A stretch of DNA of 64,000 nucleotides from Diacronema lutheri (lineage: Eukaryota > Haptophyta > Pavlovophyceae > Pavlovales > Pavlovaceae), in contig JAGTXO010000002.1 in the NCBI GenBank assembly GCA_019448385.1, positions 1,798,001-1,862,000 on the forward strand, in the 5' to 3' direction. A program made the position numbers and the translations under genes. The stretch's first letter is position 1; every line of letters starts with the position of its first letter. Shown piece after piece: positions 22,022 to 32,200 of this stretch. The notes under the pieces are model-generated. The model was given only the letters and a program-made list of their open reading frames with translations, was not told where the DNA came from and searched no databases.

Positions 22022-24063
22022 TCACAGCGCAACATGCACACGAGGCCTGCGCTGCATGGCGTCGTCTCGCGCCCAGAGCTTCCACGTGCGGTCGAAGGAG
22101 CACGTGACGGCGAAGCGGTCGTCGACGGAGAGCGCCGCGTCCGTGACGCGCGCCTCGTGCGCGCGCGCCGTCTTCAGGTTGCCTCCGATCTGAAGAGCGG
22201 TATCCCACGCGCGGAGGGTGCCATCGAAAGAGGCCGAGAGCAGCCATGCGCCTGCATGCGGCCAGCTTTCGGAAGAGCCACCAAAGGCGACGGCGGAGAC
22301 GAGGTTGGCGTGCGCGGCGAGGACGGCGAGGGGCCGGCGCTTGCGGCAGTCCCAGAGACGGACGGTGTGATCCGCAGAGCCCGACGCAAAGGTGAAACCG
22401 TCGGGAGAGGCGGCGAGCGACAGGATGGGGCGATGGTGGCCCGGGAACGCCTGGATGCACCTGCGGCCAAAAAAGGCGCGAGAGGGATGGGTGCGGAGGT
22501 GAGTGAGGGGCGGGGAGGGGTGGGATGCACGGGCACGCCGTGCCAGCAGCTGGGCACGCGCGGCCTGCGAGCGGCGCTCGTGTTGCGCGTGGCGTGCTCG
22601 CGTGCGAGCTTCGGGCGCTCTGCGCGGCGCGTGCGCGCGCACTTCCCGCTCCTGCAGTCCCACACGCGCACGAGCGCGTCGAGGCCCGCCGACGCGACGA
22701 GCGCGCCGTCTGGCTGGAAGGCCACGCAATAGACCGCGCGGCTGTGGCCCTCCTGCAGCAGCAGCTCGACGCCCGTCCGCACGTCCCAGAGGCGCCACGT
22801 GCCATCAAACGAGGTTGTGGCGAGATGCCCTCCCGCCGGGTGGAACGCGCACCGTCCGAGCCGGTCGGTGTGCCCCCGTAGCTCGAGCAGCGGCGTCGCG
22901 TGCTCCGCACTGCGCCCGTTCACCGCGCGCGTCGGTTCGCTGGCCGTCACGTCCGAAGGGGTGAGCAGGCTGTGCGTCTGCGTGGGCCGCGCCGGCCACA
23001 GCCGCGCGATCCCGTCGCCACCGGCGGTCGCGAGGCAGACCAGGTCCGAGCAGCTCCTATCGCCGCCCTCACCGCCGGCCGCGTCCGCGGCGCCGTCGCC
23101 GCAGCACGCATCGCCGTGCGCATCATCGCCGTTACCGTCGTAGCGTGCGATGGCGGCAGTTGCGGCGCGCTCGAGAAGCGCGGCAGCGTCGGGATGGAAA
23201 GCGAGCCCGCCGATCCGCTCCGTGTGCGCGCGGAACGCTGGCTGCGTCGGCTCGCATTCGGGCAGCGAGACGAGCCGAACGGTGCCGCCCCATCCGCCGA
23301 CCGCGAGGGTCACGCGCCCGCCCGGTGCGTGCGGCTTGGAGAGCGCAAGCGCAGAGAGGGGGCGCTCGTCGGGCGAGGCGGAGTGCTGCGGCTGCAGCCC
23401 GACGAGCTGCGCCACCGCGCGCTGCGCTGCGCGCACGCCCCAGCTCGTCGCGCGCGCGGCGGCTGAGCCGCCGGACTCCGCCGCGCGCGCGGCCTGCTCC
23501 GTGGCGAGGCGCGTGGCCGCGCGCCGGAGCGAGTCGGCGGCGATCTCGAGGCGCGCGGCGCGAAGCGCGGGGGTGCCCTCCGTGTAGAATAGCTCGGCCG
23601 CTACCGCCTCGGCGCGCGCGGGCGTCGTCGCCGCGCCCGCGAGCTGGGCGGCCGCGGCGCGCGCGGCGAGGAGCGCGTCCGTCACGGACGTGCCGATAGC
23701 CCCGGTCTCGTCGGGCTCCGCCGCGTCCTCGCGCGCGAGCGCGGCGGCGAGCACGTCGCGCAGGCGCTCGCGCCGTTCGGGCGGACCCTCGCCGAACACG
23801 CACACCGGCTCGTCGAGCTGTCTAAGCTCGAGCTTGACCTCGTTGTCGTTCGTCGGCAGCGCGAGCTCGCGAGCGCGCTTGCGCTTCGCGAGCGCGGCGA
23901 CGAGTGCGGAATGGCGCTCCTTGGCGGCGAGCGCGGCAGCGGAGAGCGGCATCGCAATCGCGCCGCCGCCCGCGATGTGGCCCGCCGCGCGCCCCGCATC
24001 GACTTTGGCCGCATCCTGGAACGTGGAGAGGTCGCGCTTCATCGTGGCGCCGCCGGCGCGCAC
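22022..24063 (-). CDS. PRPF4: U4/U6 snRNP protein PRP4 (PRPF4), WD40 splicing factor
   Basis: Exons 24063-22643 and 22460-22022 join in phase across a 182-base intron (donor GTGCGC, acceptor GCCGCAG) to give about 619 residues. The N-terminal SFM-type segment LPTNDNEVKLELRQLDEP, then CVFGEGPPERRERLRDVL, is diagnostic of PRP4. At least six WD40 repeats follow, for example FDGTWRLWDVRTG, LDALVRVWDCRSG, SADHTVRLWDCRKRR and FDRTWKLWARDD. PRP4 binds PRP3 and cyclophilin H in the U4/U6.U5 tri-snRNP. The second ATG (24042, MKRDLSTFQD) is an equally good start. One inter-repeat loop carries an Ala/Gly/Asp-rich insert. The fit of the frames at the splice junction confirms the intron. Confidence 0.9.
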
Positions 24064-24263
24064 CCAGTATGACTATGTCACATGTCAGTGATGCTTTGTC
24101 ACCGTCCGGACTGCGGCGGATTCTGAGGCCAAACTCCGCCTCCAGGGCCCAGGCGCTTGTGGGGCCGAGCAAAGGCCACGCTGACGCCGAGAATTGCATG
24201 GGCACGCGCAGGGGGCTCACATCGTCGTGTCGCGCGCTACGCCGGCTCCGCCTCGCCCGTCCG

Positions 24264-25076
24264 TCACTCAAGCCCCGAGCGCTCAAGCCAGCCGAGGCCC
24301 GCCGCCGTGCCCGCCCTCGGGTTGTACTCACAGCCCACGTGCCCGTCCCAGCCGAGCTCGGCGCGCAGCAGCCGGAAGAGATGTGGGAAGTTGAGCTCGT
24401 TGTGCTCGTCGGGCTCGTGCCGGTCGGGCGCGCCGGCAATCTGGATGTGCCCCGTTCGGCCAATGTACTCGCGCAGCAGCCGCGACACGTCGCCAGAGAT
24501 CCGCTGGGCGTGGAAAATGTCGAAGAGGAGCTTGGCTGTCCGGCCGCCGCGCGCGCCGACCGCTTCGATCGTGTCGGCAGCCTGCTCGTAGCCGCGCAGG
24601 TAGTATCCCGGGATGGAGCGCAAGTTGATCGGCTCGATCAGCACGTCGACGCCGAGCGGCGCCAGCGTGTCGAGCGCCCGGCCGAGCGACGCTCGGTAGA
24701 CCGCGTCGCTCCGCTCGGCAGGCTCGGCCAGGCCAGAGAGGCAGTGCACGCGCGGGCATCGAAGCGCGGCGGCATAGGCGGCAGCTTGGCGCACACCGGC
24801 GTCAAACTCCGCTTCGCGCCCGGCGAGCGCTCCGATCCCGCGCTCACCGCCCTTCCAGTCGCCCGCCGGCATGTTGAAGAGCACGCACGAGAGCCCGTGC
24901 CGGTCGAGCTCCGCGGCGAGCTCCGCGGGCGTGTGCGCGTACATCTCGGGCGTTGAGATTTCGACGGCACGGAAGCCTGCCGCCGCCGCCGCGCGGAACC
25001 GGTCGACGAAGCGCGACTCGGTGAATAGCATTGCGAGGTTCGCCGAGAACGACGTGCGGCGCAGCGATGGCGCCAT
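24264..25076 (-). CDS. Hydroxypyruvate isomerase-like TIM-barrel protein (AP endonuclease 2 superfamily)
   Basis: About 270 residues from ATG 25076, which directly precedes the family start TSFSANLAMLFTE. The TIM-barrel sugar-isomerase fold is marked by AAAAGFRAVEISTPEMY, LSCVLFNMPAGDWKGGERG, VDVLIEPINLRSIPGYYL, LLFDIFHAQRISGD and HIQIAGAPDRHEPDEHNEL. These carry the two metal-binding Glu residues and the His of the HYI/Hyi family. The family isomerises hydroxypyruvate and tartronate semialdehyde in glyoxylate-related metabolism; eukaryotic members are poorly characterised. An upstream in-frame ATG at 25187 is less likely because it would overlap the promoter of the divergent gene. Confidence 0.85.
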   Translation of the reverse strand: MAPSLRRTSFSANLAMLFTESRFVDRFRAAAAAGFRAVEISTPEMYAHTPAELAAELDRHGLSCVLFNMPAGDWKGGERGIGALAGREAEFDAGVRQAAAYAAALRCPRVHCLSGLAEPAERSDAVYRASLGRALDTLAPLGVDVLIEPINLRSIPGYYLRGYEQAADTIEAVGARGGRTAKLLFDIFHAQRISGDVSRLLREYIGRTGHIQIAGAPDRHEPDEHNELNFPHLFRLLRAELGWDGHVGCEYNPRAGTAAGLGWLERSGLE

Positions 25077-25180
25077 CGTTGGGCTTATTACCATCATAAT
25101 TATTGGACCAAAAAGTACTTGTAGGAATGTTTTAAGGACGTTTCTCGACGTACTTGAGACTTGAGATCTCAACTTTCCCG
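25077..25180. promoter_or_regulatory. AT-richer bidirectional promoter
   Basis: 104 bases between divergent genes, conspicuously less GC-rich than the surroundings (TTACCATCATAATTATTGG, then AAAAAGTACTTGTAGG). The composition drop and gene layout support a shared promoter. No defined binding site recognised. Confidence 0.45.
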
Positions 25181-26026
25181 ATGCCATTGACGAGGAACGC
25201 CGCGCTCCTCGTCGCCGCGTTCGCGCCCGCTGCGCTCGCGCTGCAGGAGCACGAGGTGCCTGAACCCAATTGCTTTCGGGGGGGCGTGCTTGAGACCTTC
25301 ACTTCGCCCAACTGGGAGGCCGAGGACAACAGTTGGCTGCAGGACGACGACGACAATGGCGACTGGCAGGTCGGCCCGCCCGAGGTTCCGCACGGTAACA
25401 CGGGCCCGGCGCCGGGCTCCTCGTCCGACTACCTGTTCTTCGATGCAAGCGGCTTTTCGAACAAGAACGCCACGATCACCACCTGCGAGAAGGTTCCCCT
25501 CGGCGGCACGCTGAGCCTGCGCTACGTCGCGTACGGCGCGGACATTGGCACGTTTGCGATCCAGTACTCGACCGCCAGCGCGCCGTCGCCAAACGCTTTC
25601 ACGGACGTCACGACCATCGTCGGCGACCAGGGCCAGACCTGGGAGTCCCTCTCGGTCACCGTCGGCCCCGCGGGCGCGAGCGGCTACATCCGCCTCCGGT
25701 ATTTGACCGGCCGCCGCAGCGCGGGCGATATGACGATCGACGACCTCATGTACGTCCCGCCGGCCGTCGCGGGGCCGGCTCCGGCGCCGACGCCGACGTC
25801 AACGCCGTCACCCGCGCCGACACTCGAGCCGACGTCCACGCAGACCTCAATTACGGCCGCATCGACGGACGAAGAAGGGCCCGCCAAGAAGAAGGGCCCG
25901 CCGATCGTGCTGATCATCATCTTGGCGCTCCTCGTCATCTGCTGCTGCTGCGGGATCTTCGCCTTCTTTGCGGCGCAGCGCAAGCGCAAGCCGCTCCAGG
26001 AGACGGCGCACCGCCAGCAGCTCTGA
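25181..26026 (+). CDS. Single-span surface glycoprotein with MAM/jelly-roll-like ectodomain and mucin stalk
   Basis: About 281 residues. A signal peptide (NAALLVAAFAPAALALQ) is followed by an ectodomain containing ETFTSPNWEAEDNSWLQDDD, LSLRYVAYGADIGTFAIQYS and TVGPAGASGYIRLRYLTGRR. That pattern is one of a beta-sandwich carbohydrate-binding or MAM-like domain with an NGDW/WE start. A Thr/Ser/Pro stalk (residues ~205-235, likely O-glycosylated) leads to a strong membrane helix (IVLIIILALLVICCCCGIFAFF) and a short basic tail. ATG 25181 is preferred over 25154 because the signal peptide follows it directly. Ligand unknown. Confidence 0.75.
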   Translation: MPLTRNAALLVAAFAPAALALQEHEVPEPNCFRGGVLETFTSPNWEAEDNSWLQDDDDNGDWQVGPPEVPHGNTGPAPGSSSDYLFFDASGFSNKNATITTCEKVPLGGTLSLRYVAYGADIGTFAIQYSTASAPSPNAFTDVTTIVGDQGQTWESLSVTVGPAGASGYIRLRYLTGRRSAGDMTIDDLMYVPPAVAGPAPAPTPTSTPSPAPTLEPTSTQTSITAASTDEEGPAKKKGPPIVLIIILALLVICCCCGIFAFFAAQRKRKPLQETAHRQQL

Positions 26027-26517
26027 GAAGCGTCATTTGGTGCGGCGCACGTTCCCACCCGGCGCCGTTCCCCTCGGCGAGACGGCGACTTTTCAGGCAG
26101 AAGGCCGCGCATGTATAGATGGTCAAGCCAAATCCGATCAGGGGCACGATCGCGCCCCGAGTGCAGCGCGGGCCGTTCGGAAGGACGTCCTTGTGAGGGA
26201 GCTCTTCGCGTTTGGCGAGCGGGGGAGCACGACGCGCAGCGTTGCTGCGGCGGCGTGCGGGCGGCGAGCAGCGGTCGGGCTGCTCGCGACGAGGCCGGAG
26301 CAGACGGCGCCGTGGCCGCCGGCGCAGGTGACGCGCGCCGACGAGCCGTAGCGAGCGTCCGTGATCCGCACGGCGGTTGGAGCGGGCCGGCTGGTGCGGC
26401 GCGCTCGGCCACGGGTGGCGGCGTGCACGGTCGTGCCGCGCGCGGCACGCGTCGCCAGCCGCGCGCGACCTGGGCAGAGCCCGCAAAGCGTCGACCGCTG
26501 CGCGGCTCGGCCGTGCG
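26027..26517. other. Intergenic stretch 3' of the Fanzor-containing gene
   Basis: 491 bases between two convergent stop codons. No coding frame with believable composition and no clear repeat was seen. In TnpB/Fanzor loci the guide RNA typically overlaps or follows the 3' end of the nuclease gene, so a guide-RNA gene could lie here. No direct sign of one was visible. Confidence 0.25.
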
Positions 26518-29240
26518 TCAACGCCGGCCGCGCTTCGGCCCGCGCGCGCTGCCGCCGCCGGCACTGGCGCTGGCAGCTCCGCGGGCGGGGGTGCGGGCGC
26601 GAGAGCCGCCGCCGCCACCGCCGCCGCGCCCGCCGCCGTCGTCGCCACCGCCGTCGCCGCCGCCGCCTCCCCCGCCGTCATCGTCGTCGTCGCCGCCGCC
26701 GCCTCCGTCGCCGTCGCCGTCGCCGTCGCCCTCGCCGCCGCCGCCGTCGCCGCTGCCATCGTCGTCGTCGTCGTCGTCGCCCTCGTCGTCGCCCTCGTCG
26801 TCGCCGTCGCACTCGTCGTCGCAGTCGTCGCCCTCGCCGTGCACCATGCGCTCCTCACGCTCCCACACCTCGCCGCGCGCCCACCAGGCGAGCACGAGGG
26901 CAAAGCGCTCAGGCGTCGACGTGGTGTCGCGCCCGGCCGCGTGCGCCGCTATGTCGTGCACGTCGTAGAAGATGTTGCGCGCGGCGTTGTAGTCGCGGTG
27001 CACGGGCTTCTTGCCGCCGTTGCACGCCGGGCAGATGACGAGCGCGTGCACCGTGCGCGTGCCGCCCTTTGCCACGGGCAGGCGCGGGTTCTGCGCGAGC
27101 TCCGCGCCGCAGCGCTGCAGCCTGCCGCCCTTGGCGAGCCGCGGCATCGAGCAGTGCATCGACGTGTACGGCTCGGGCACGAAGACGGCCGCGACGCCGC
27201 GCCGCCGCAGCTCGCGCAGCAGCCCCACCTGGAAGGCGGGCGGCGCGCCCTTGGGCTGCGCGCCCTTGTGGTCGCGCAGCCACTTGCCCACGCACACGAG
27301 CAGCCGGTCGCGCGTCACGCCGTCGACACAGTGCGCCGCGATGAGCGCCTCGGCGACGCGCGCCGCGTTGGACCGCCCGCCGCTGTCGCGCCGCCAGCGC
27401 TCCTTCCGGCGCGCCGGCGCGTCGTACACGTGCTCGGCGGCGCGCTCGCGCACCCGCGCGCTCTCGCGGTGGAAGGCGTGGAACTCGCCCTCGCCGAGCA
27501 CCTTGGCGCTGTGCGCCTCGCCAAGCCGCGCCTCGTCCGCCTCCACGCTGAACTCCTCGCCGCGCCCGTCGGTGCGCACGCGCCGCCGCGCCGCGTTGGT
27601 CTTGGCCGTCTCGCGCGCAAAGCCCGCGGCGCGCGCGCGCGCGCGCTGCGTGAACTGCCGCCAGACGGCCGCCCGCCCGACGTGCGCAGAGTAGGTGGTG
27701 ATGTTGCCCATGTTCGGGTCGGCCGCGACGACGACCGCCGCCTCGACGTCGATCGCCCGCCGCAGCTCGGAGCCGAGCGCGACGGCGATGCGCCCGTCCG
27801 GCCGGCGCCAGCGGTGCAGGACGCCCGAGCCGCCGGCCGGCGCCTGCGCCTTCGGCACGAGGACGGTCCCGACGGCGTGCACGGCGACGCCATCTGTCAC
27901 CACCGACTTGACGGGCTGCCGGCCCGGGAGCGGCACGCGCGGCAGCGGCGCGAGGCCAACCCACGAGCGCCGCGCGTGCCACGGCAGATCGGCCGGCGGC
28001 CGCTCGCGCCCGGCGTAGTCGAAGACGCGGTTGGAGATGTCGAAGCGCGTCGCAAAGACCGCGTACCTGACGCGCACGTCCGACATCGGCGGGGTGTTGC
28101 CGTTTGTGCCTGTCCACTTGATCGGCTCGCCATCGTGGTCGCGCAGGTCCAGCGCCTTGAGCCGCGCGCGCAGCTCCTTGCGCTCGTCATCCGAAAGCGT
28201 CACCCAGATGGCGCTCGCGGCGAGGCGCACGTTGCGCGGCACCTGCGCGCAGCGCGCGGCGCGCGAGCGCGCGGGCGCGTGACCAACCTGGCCGCGGGGC
28301 GGCGCGCACGGCGGCGGCGCGCGCGCTTGGGCGCTCGGCGGCGGCAGCGGCAGCCGCGCCTCGCGCGCACATTGTGCGTGCGCAGCGGCGCCACATTGTA
28401 CCGCGGCGGCCGTCCGGTCAGCTGCGTGTGGATGTGCGCGAGCCGGCAGAGCAGCGCCTGCCCCTCGGCCACGTGCTGCAGGGTGCGGATCTGCACGAGG
28501 AAGTAGCGCGTCGTGTGCCGGTCGTAGTTCCACCTTTTCGTGGGCGTGCACTTGTAGTCGATCTTGTGGAGGACCATGTCGGGCAGGTGGCGGTCGAGCG
28601 CGGCGGGGCAGCCGACGCGCGCGCCCTCCACGTCGCCGCGCAGCAGCCGCTCGCACAGCTCGCGCACGCGCGCGTTTCGCTGCATCTCGGGCAGCGCGAC
28701 GAGCGCCTCGTCGCGCTCGACTGCCGCGCGGACGACGTCGCGGAGCAGCCCGTTCACGACGCGCGATGGATGCATCAGGCACGCGGTGGACACCTGCGTC
28801 GCCTCCGCCTCGAGGATCTCCGTGAGGCCCACCGCGCAGACGGGCTGGACGCCCTCGGCCATCTCGCCGACGGCGCGCGCCGTCGCCGCCTTGGTCTGCG
28901 CGGCGGCTTGCTCGGCGGGCTTGCCTCGGGGCGCTGCACCGTACGTGCTCTCGTCCTTGTGCCAGCCGATGGCCGAGAAGATCGCACGGACGGTTCCCTT
29001 GTCCATCGTGGTCGACGTGTGCACGCTGGTCGACGGGCCGCCCGACGCCGCGCCGACGGCCTGCGCGCTCGCCACCGCAGCCTCGTCGCGCACCACCTTG
29101 TTGATGACGCGGTACGCCTGTGTCGTGAGCCTGTGCACGGCCGCCGCGATGCGCCGCAGCTCCTTCCGCGCACCGGGCTGCGCCGTCACCGCCTGCGGCC
29201 CCGCGTTGAGCGTCGAGCGCTTGACCACGAAGCCCGGGAG
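26518..29240 (-). other. Fanzor (eukaryotic TnpB-like) RNA-guided nuclease module
   Basis: The C-terminal ~870 residues of the giant protein, split by the 28370-28243 intron. The N-terminal part (MVLHKIDYKCTPTKRWNYD, RPPRYNVAPLRTHN) has the helical Fanzor lead-in. RuvC-I is ADPNMGNITTYSAH (near 27,715). VPEPYTSMHCSMPRL (near 27,165) is the TS-x-x-C region, and its Glu could serve as the shifted catalytic Glu known in Fanzors, since LLVCVGKWLRD lacks the canonical one. The Zn ribbon is completed by CPACNGG (near 27,030), and RuvC-III is HRDYNAARNI (near 26,985). An Asp/Gly/Glu-rich tail of about 90 residues and a basic end follow. Fanzors are programmable DNA nucleases carried by eukaryotic transposons and large viruses. 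Confidence 0.8.
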
Positions 29241-32200
29241 CACGCTGACGCGCGTGCGCGCCGTCGCGCCGCCGGCGGCGCGCGCGCTCGGCGCAGCGGG
29301 CTCGTCCACGCGCGCGCGCTCGACGCCGCGCGCGCGGGGAACGCTCGGCGCGCGCGCGCCCGCGGCGTCGCGCGCGCTCGCGGCGGCACCCGCCGCGGCG
29401 CGCTTGCCCGCGGCGCCCGACTCGCCGTGCGCGCGAAGCGGCGCCGACGCCAATGCCGACGCCGCGCCCGCGCCGCCGCTGCCGCTGCCCGATACGCCCG
29501 CGCGCCGCTTCTGCTCGTCGCGCGTCTTGCGGAACTGGGCGACGAGGTCCCTGCTCACGTTGGCCTCAGGCTCCCACGTGTCGGCGCTCTCGTCGTAGCC
29601 CCGCCACCTGATCCGGAACTGGAACGTCACCTTCTTGCCCGCCTTGCGGCGCTCGTCGACGACCGCCTCGACCTCGTACGTGCGCGCCTCCTCGTCGACG
29701 CTCGCGCCCGCCGCGCTCGCGCCCGTGTCCGGCCACCCAGCGACCGTGCCGCCCAGCCTCTCGGCGGCCGCGCGCAGCTGCCGCTCGCGCTGGGCGGCCG
29801 CGGCGCCTCGCGCGACCAGCGCGGGCAGCATGCCCGCGCCGCCCGCGAGGCCGTGCGCGCCGACGCTGGCGGTCATCAGCGCGTCGAGGCACGCGAACGT
29901 TGCGAGCGCACGCGCGCCATCGTCGCCGCCGCGCGGCTGCGAGCGCACGACGGGCGATGGCCGCGGCTCCCCCTCGGCCGCGAGCAGCGGCCAGATCGCA
30001 CTGGCCAGCGCGACGGCATGCGCGCCGACCGCGACGGCCACGTCCGCGTCGAGCGGCGCAAAGTCGTAGCGCACGAGCGCGGCCGGGCGCGAGTCGTCCG
30101 TCGGCCGGTCGGCGACGAGCAGCCCGACCGGGCGCGGCGGCTCGCCGGACGGCGCGGCGACGGGCACGCAGAGGAGCACGACGAGCAGGCGCGGCGTGCC
30201 GCCGAGCAGCGCGCGCGCGGCATCCGCCCCGTCGGCTCCGCCGCGCGCGGCCGCGGCGAGCAGCTCGGCCGCGCGCGTCGGGCCCAGCGCCGTGCGCGCG
30301 TCCTTGCGCGCGCGTGCGCGGGCCGTGTACGCGGCGCAGGCGTCGTCGAGCACCGCCGCGCTGGGCGCGGTGCCAGTCGTCGCCCACGCGCGCAGCGCGT
30401 CGCGCACCCGCGTGACGATCGCCTGGTCGACCGCCGCCTCGCCGGCAGCGTGCGCCGGCGCGCACGCCGGCGGTGCGGCGGCAGGCGCGAGCGCGGGCGC
30501 GCCGTCGGCGCCGTCAACGCCGACGGCGCCGTCGGCGCCGTCGGCGCGCCGCCACGCGAGCTTCGCCTCGATCTGCTGCCGGACGGCGTGGCAGTGCCGG
30601 TCGATGCCGCGCGCGTCGTCGAGCGCGGCCAGCGCGTCCTCAGCGGCGGGACGGCCGCTCGCGTCCGCGACGGCCTGCAGGCAGAGCAGCGCGGCCGCAC
30701 GCGCGTTGCACGCGCTCTGCGGCTCGGGCGCGAGCGCGAGCTCGAGCTCGAGCGGCGACGCGCCTCGCGCCGCGGCGATCGCGTCCATCAGCACGTCCAA
30801 CCGCTGCACCAGCGCCCTGTGCGCGTCGCGCGGCGCGCCCGTCGACGGCGCGCGCGAGCGCGTCGCCACGAGCCCGAGCGCGCGCGCCGGCGCGCCCGCC
30901 GGCGTGTGCAGCACGAGCAGCGCCGCGCCCGCCAAGCTCGCGTTGCGCGTGACGAGCGCGAAGATGCGCGTCGCCTCGTGCGCGCCCACCGACGCCCAGA
31001 TCGCAGCGCGATCGGCGTCCGTCTGCGCGTCGCACAGGTCGCGCACGTCGTCCGGCGCGAGCAGCGCGCCGCCGCCGGCGGAGCGCGCGACGATCGCCCG
31101 CGCCTCCGCCACGAAGACGGCCTGCGGCAGGTCGGCGTGGCGCGCGTCGACGATGGCGCGCGTCGCGTGCACGCCGAGCTCCACGCCGCGGTAGAAGGCG
31201 CGCGCGTTGGCCGCGCGCGCGTGCGCCGGCCGTCCGTCCGCGTTGCGCCTCGCGCGCGCCTGCTTGCTCGTGCGCGCGAGGCCGTCGCGTGGCGGTGGCG
31301 GCAGCGTGGCGAGGAAGCGCGCGGCGGGCGGCGGCGCGCGCACGCCGCGCTGCCGCCGTGCGATGGCCGCGAGCCGCCGGCCCGCCGCGCTGCCGCCCGC
31401 GCCGACGTGCTGCCGGCGGCCGAGCGCCGCCGGTGGCGGCGGCGGCGGCGGCGCGGCGGCGGGCGGCGGCGCGACGGCGGGCGGCGGCGCGGCGGCGGGC
31501 GGCGGCGCGGCGGTGGGCGGCGGCGCGGCGGCGGGCGGCGGCGCGGCGGCGGGCGGCAGCGGCGGCGGCGCGGCGGCGACGGCAGCACCAGTCGGCTTGT
31601 CCGCCCACGCACCCGAGACTCTGTCCCAGACCTTGCCCCATGGCGCGCGCCCACGCGGCCGCGCGAACTGCCCCGGCTCGAGCGCCTGGCCGCGCTTGGC
31701 GGCGGCGGCGGCGGCAGGGGGCGGGCGGCCGGCGCGCCAGTCGAAGACAGGTGCAACCGTGGCGGCAGGCGCCGAGTGCCGCGCGTAGGTCACAGAGCGC
31801 GTGGTGCGCGCGGCGACCGTGGCACGCCTGGCGGGCGGGCGGTGAGCAGCGCCCGCCGGCGCGCCGGCGGGCGCGGCCGCCTCGAGCCCGGCGGAGGCGC
31901 CGCGCTTGCGCTTGCGCGTGCCGCCGCGCGTGCGCCTGCGCGCGCGCCCGCCGCGCGCCCGTTCGGCCTGCGCGTCGCCAGCCGCGTCGCCGGCCGCGTC
32001 GCCGCGCCGCACGTAGACGACCGCGAACGCCTCCTCGCCGGTCCCGTCGACGCCGCCGCGCGCGCGGCGCAGGACCGACCGCCACTGCAGCCGCCGCGCG
32101 CGGCCGGGCTCGCACGCAAACCAGCGCCCACCGCGCCTGACGACGGCCACAAAGTCGTCGTCGCGCCGCCCGCGCCGGCGCGTGCGCAGCAGCACGCACT

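Noticed and set aside
31434-31580. CRISPR-like regular repeats
   Set aside because: Units are tandem without unique spacers and encode Pro/Ala repeats in frame; this is a coding minisatellite.
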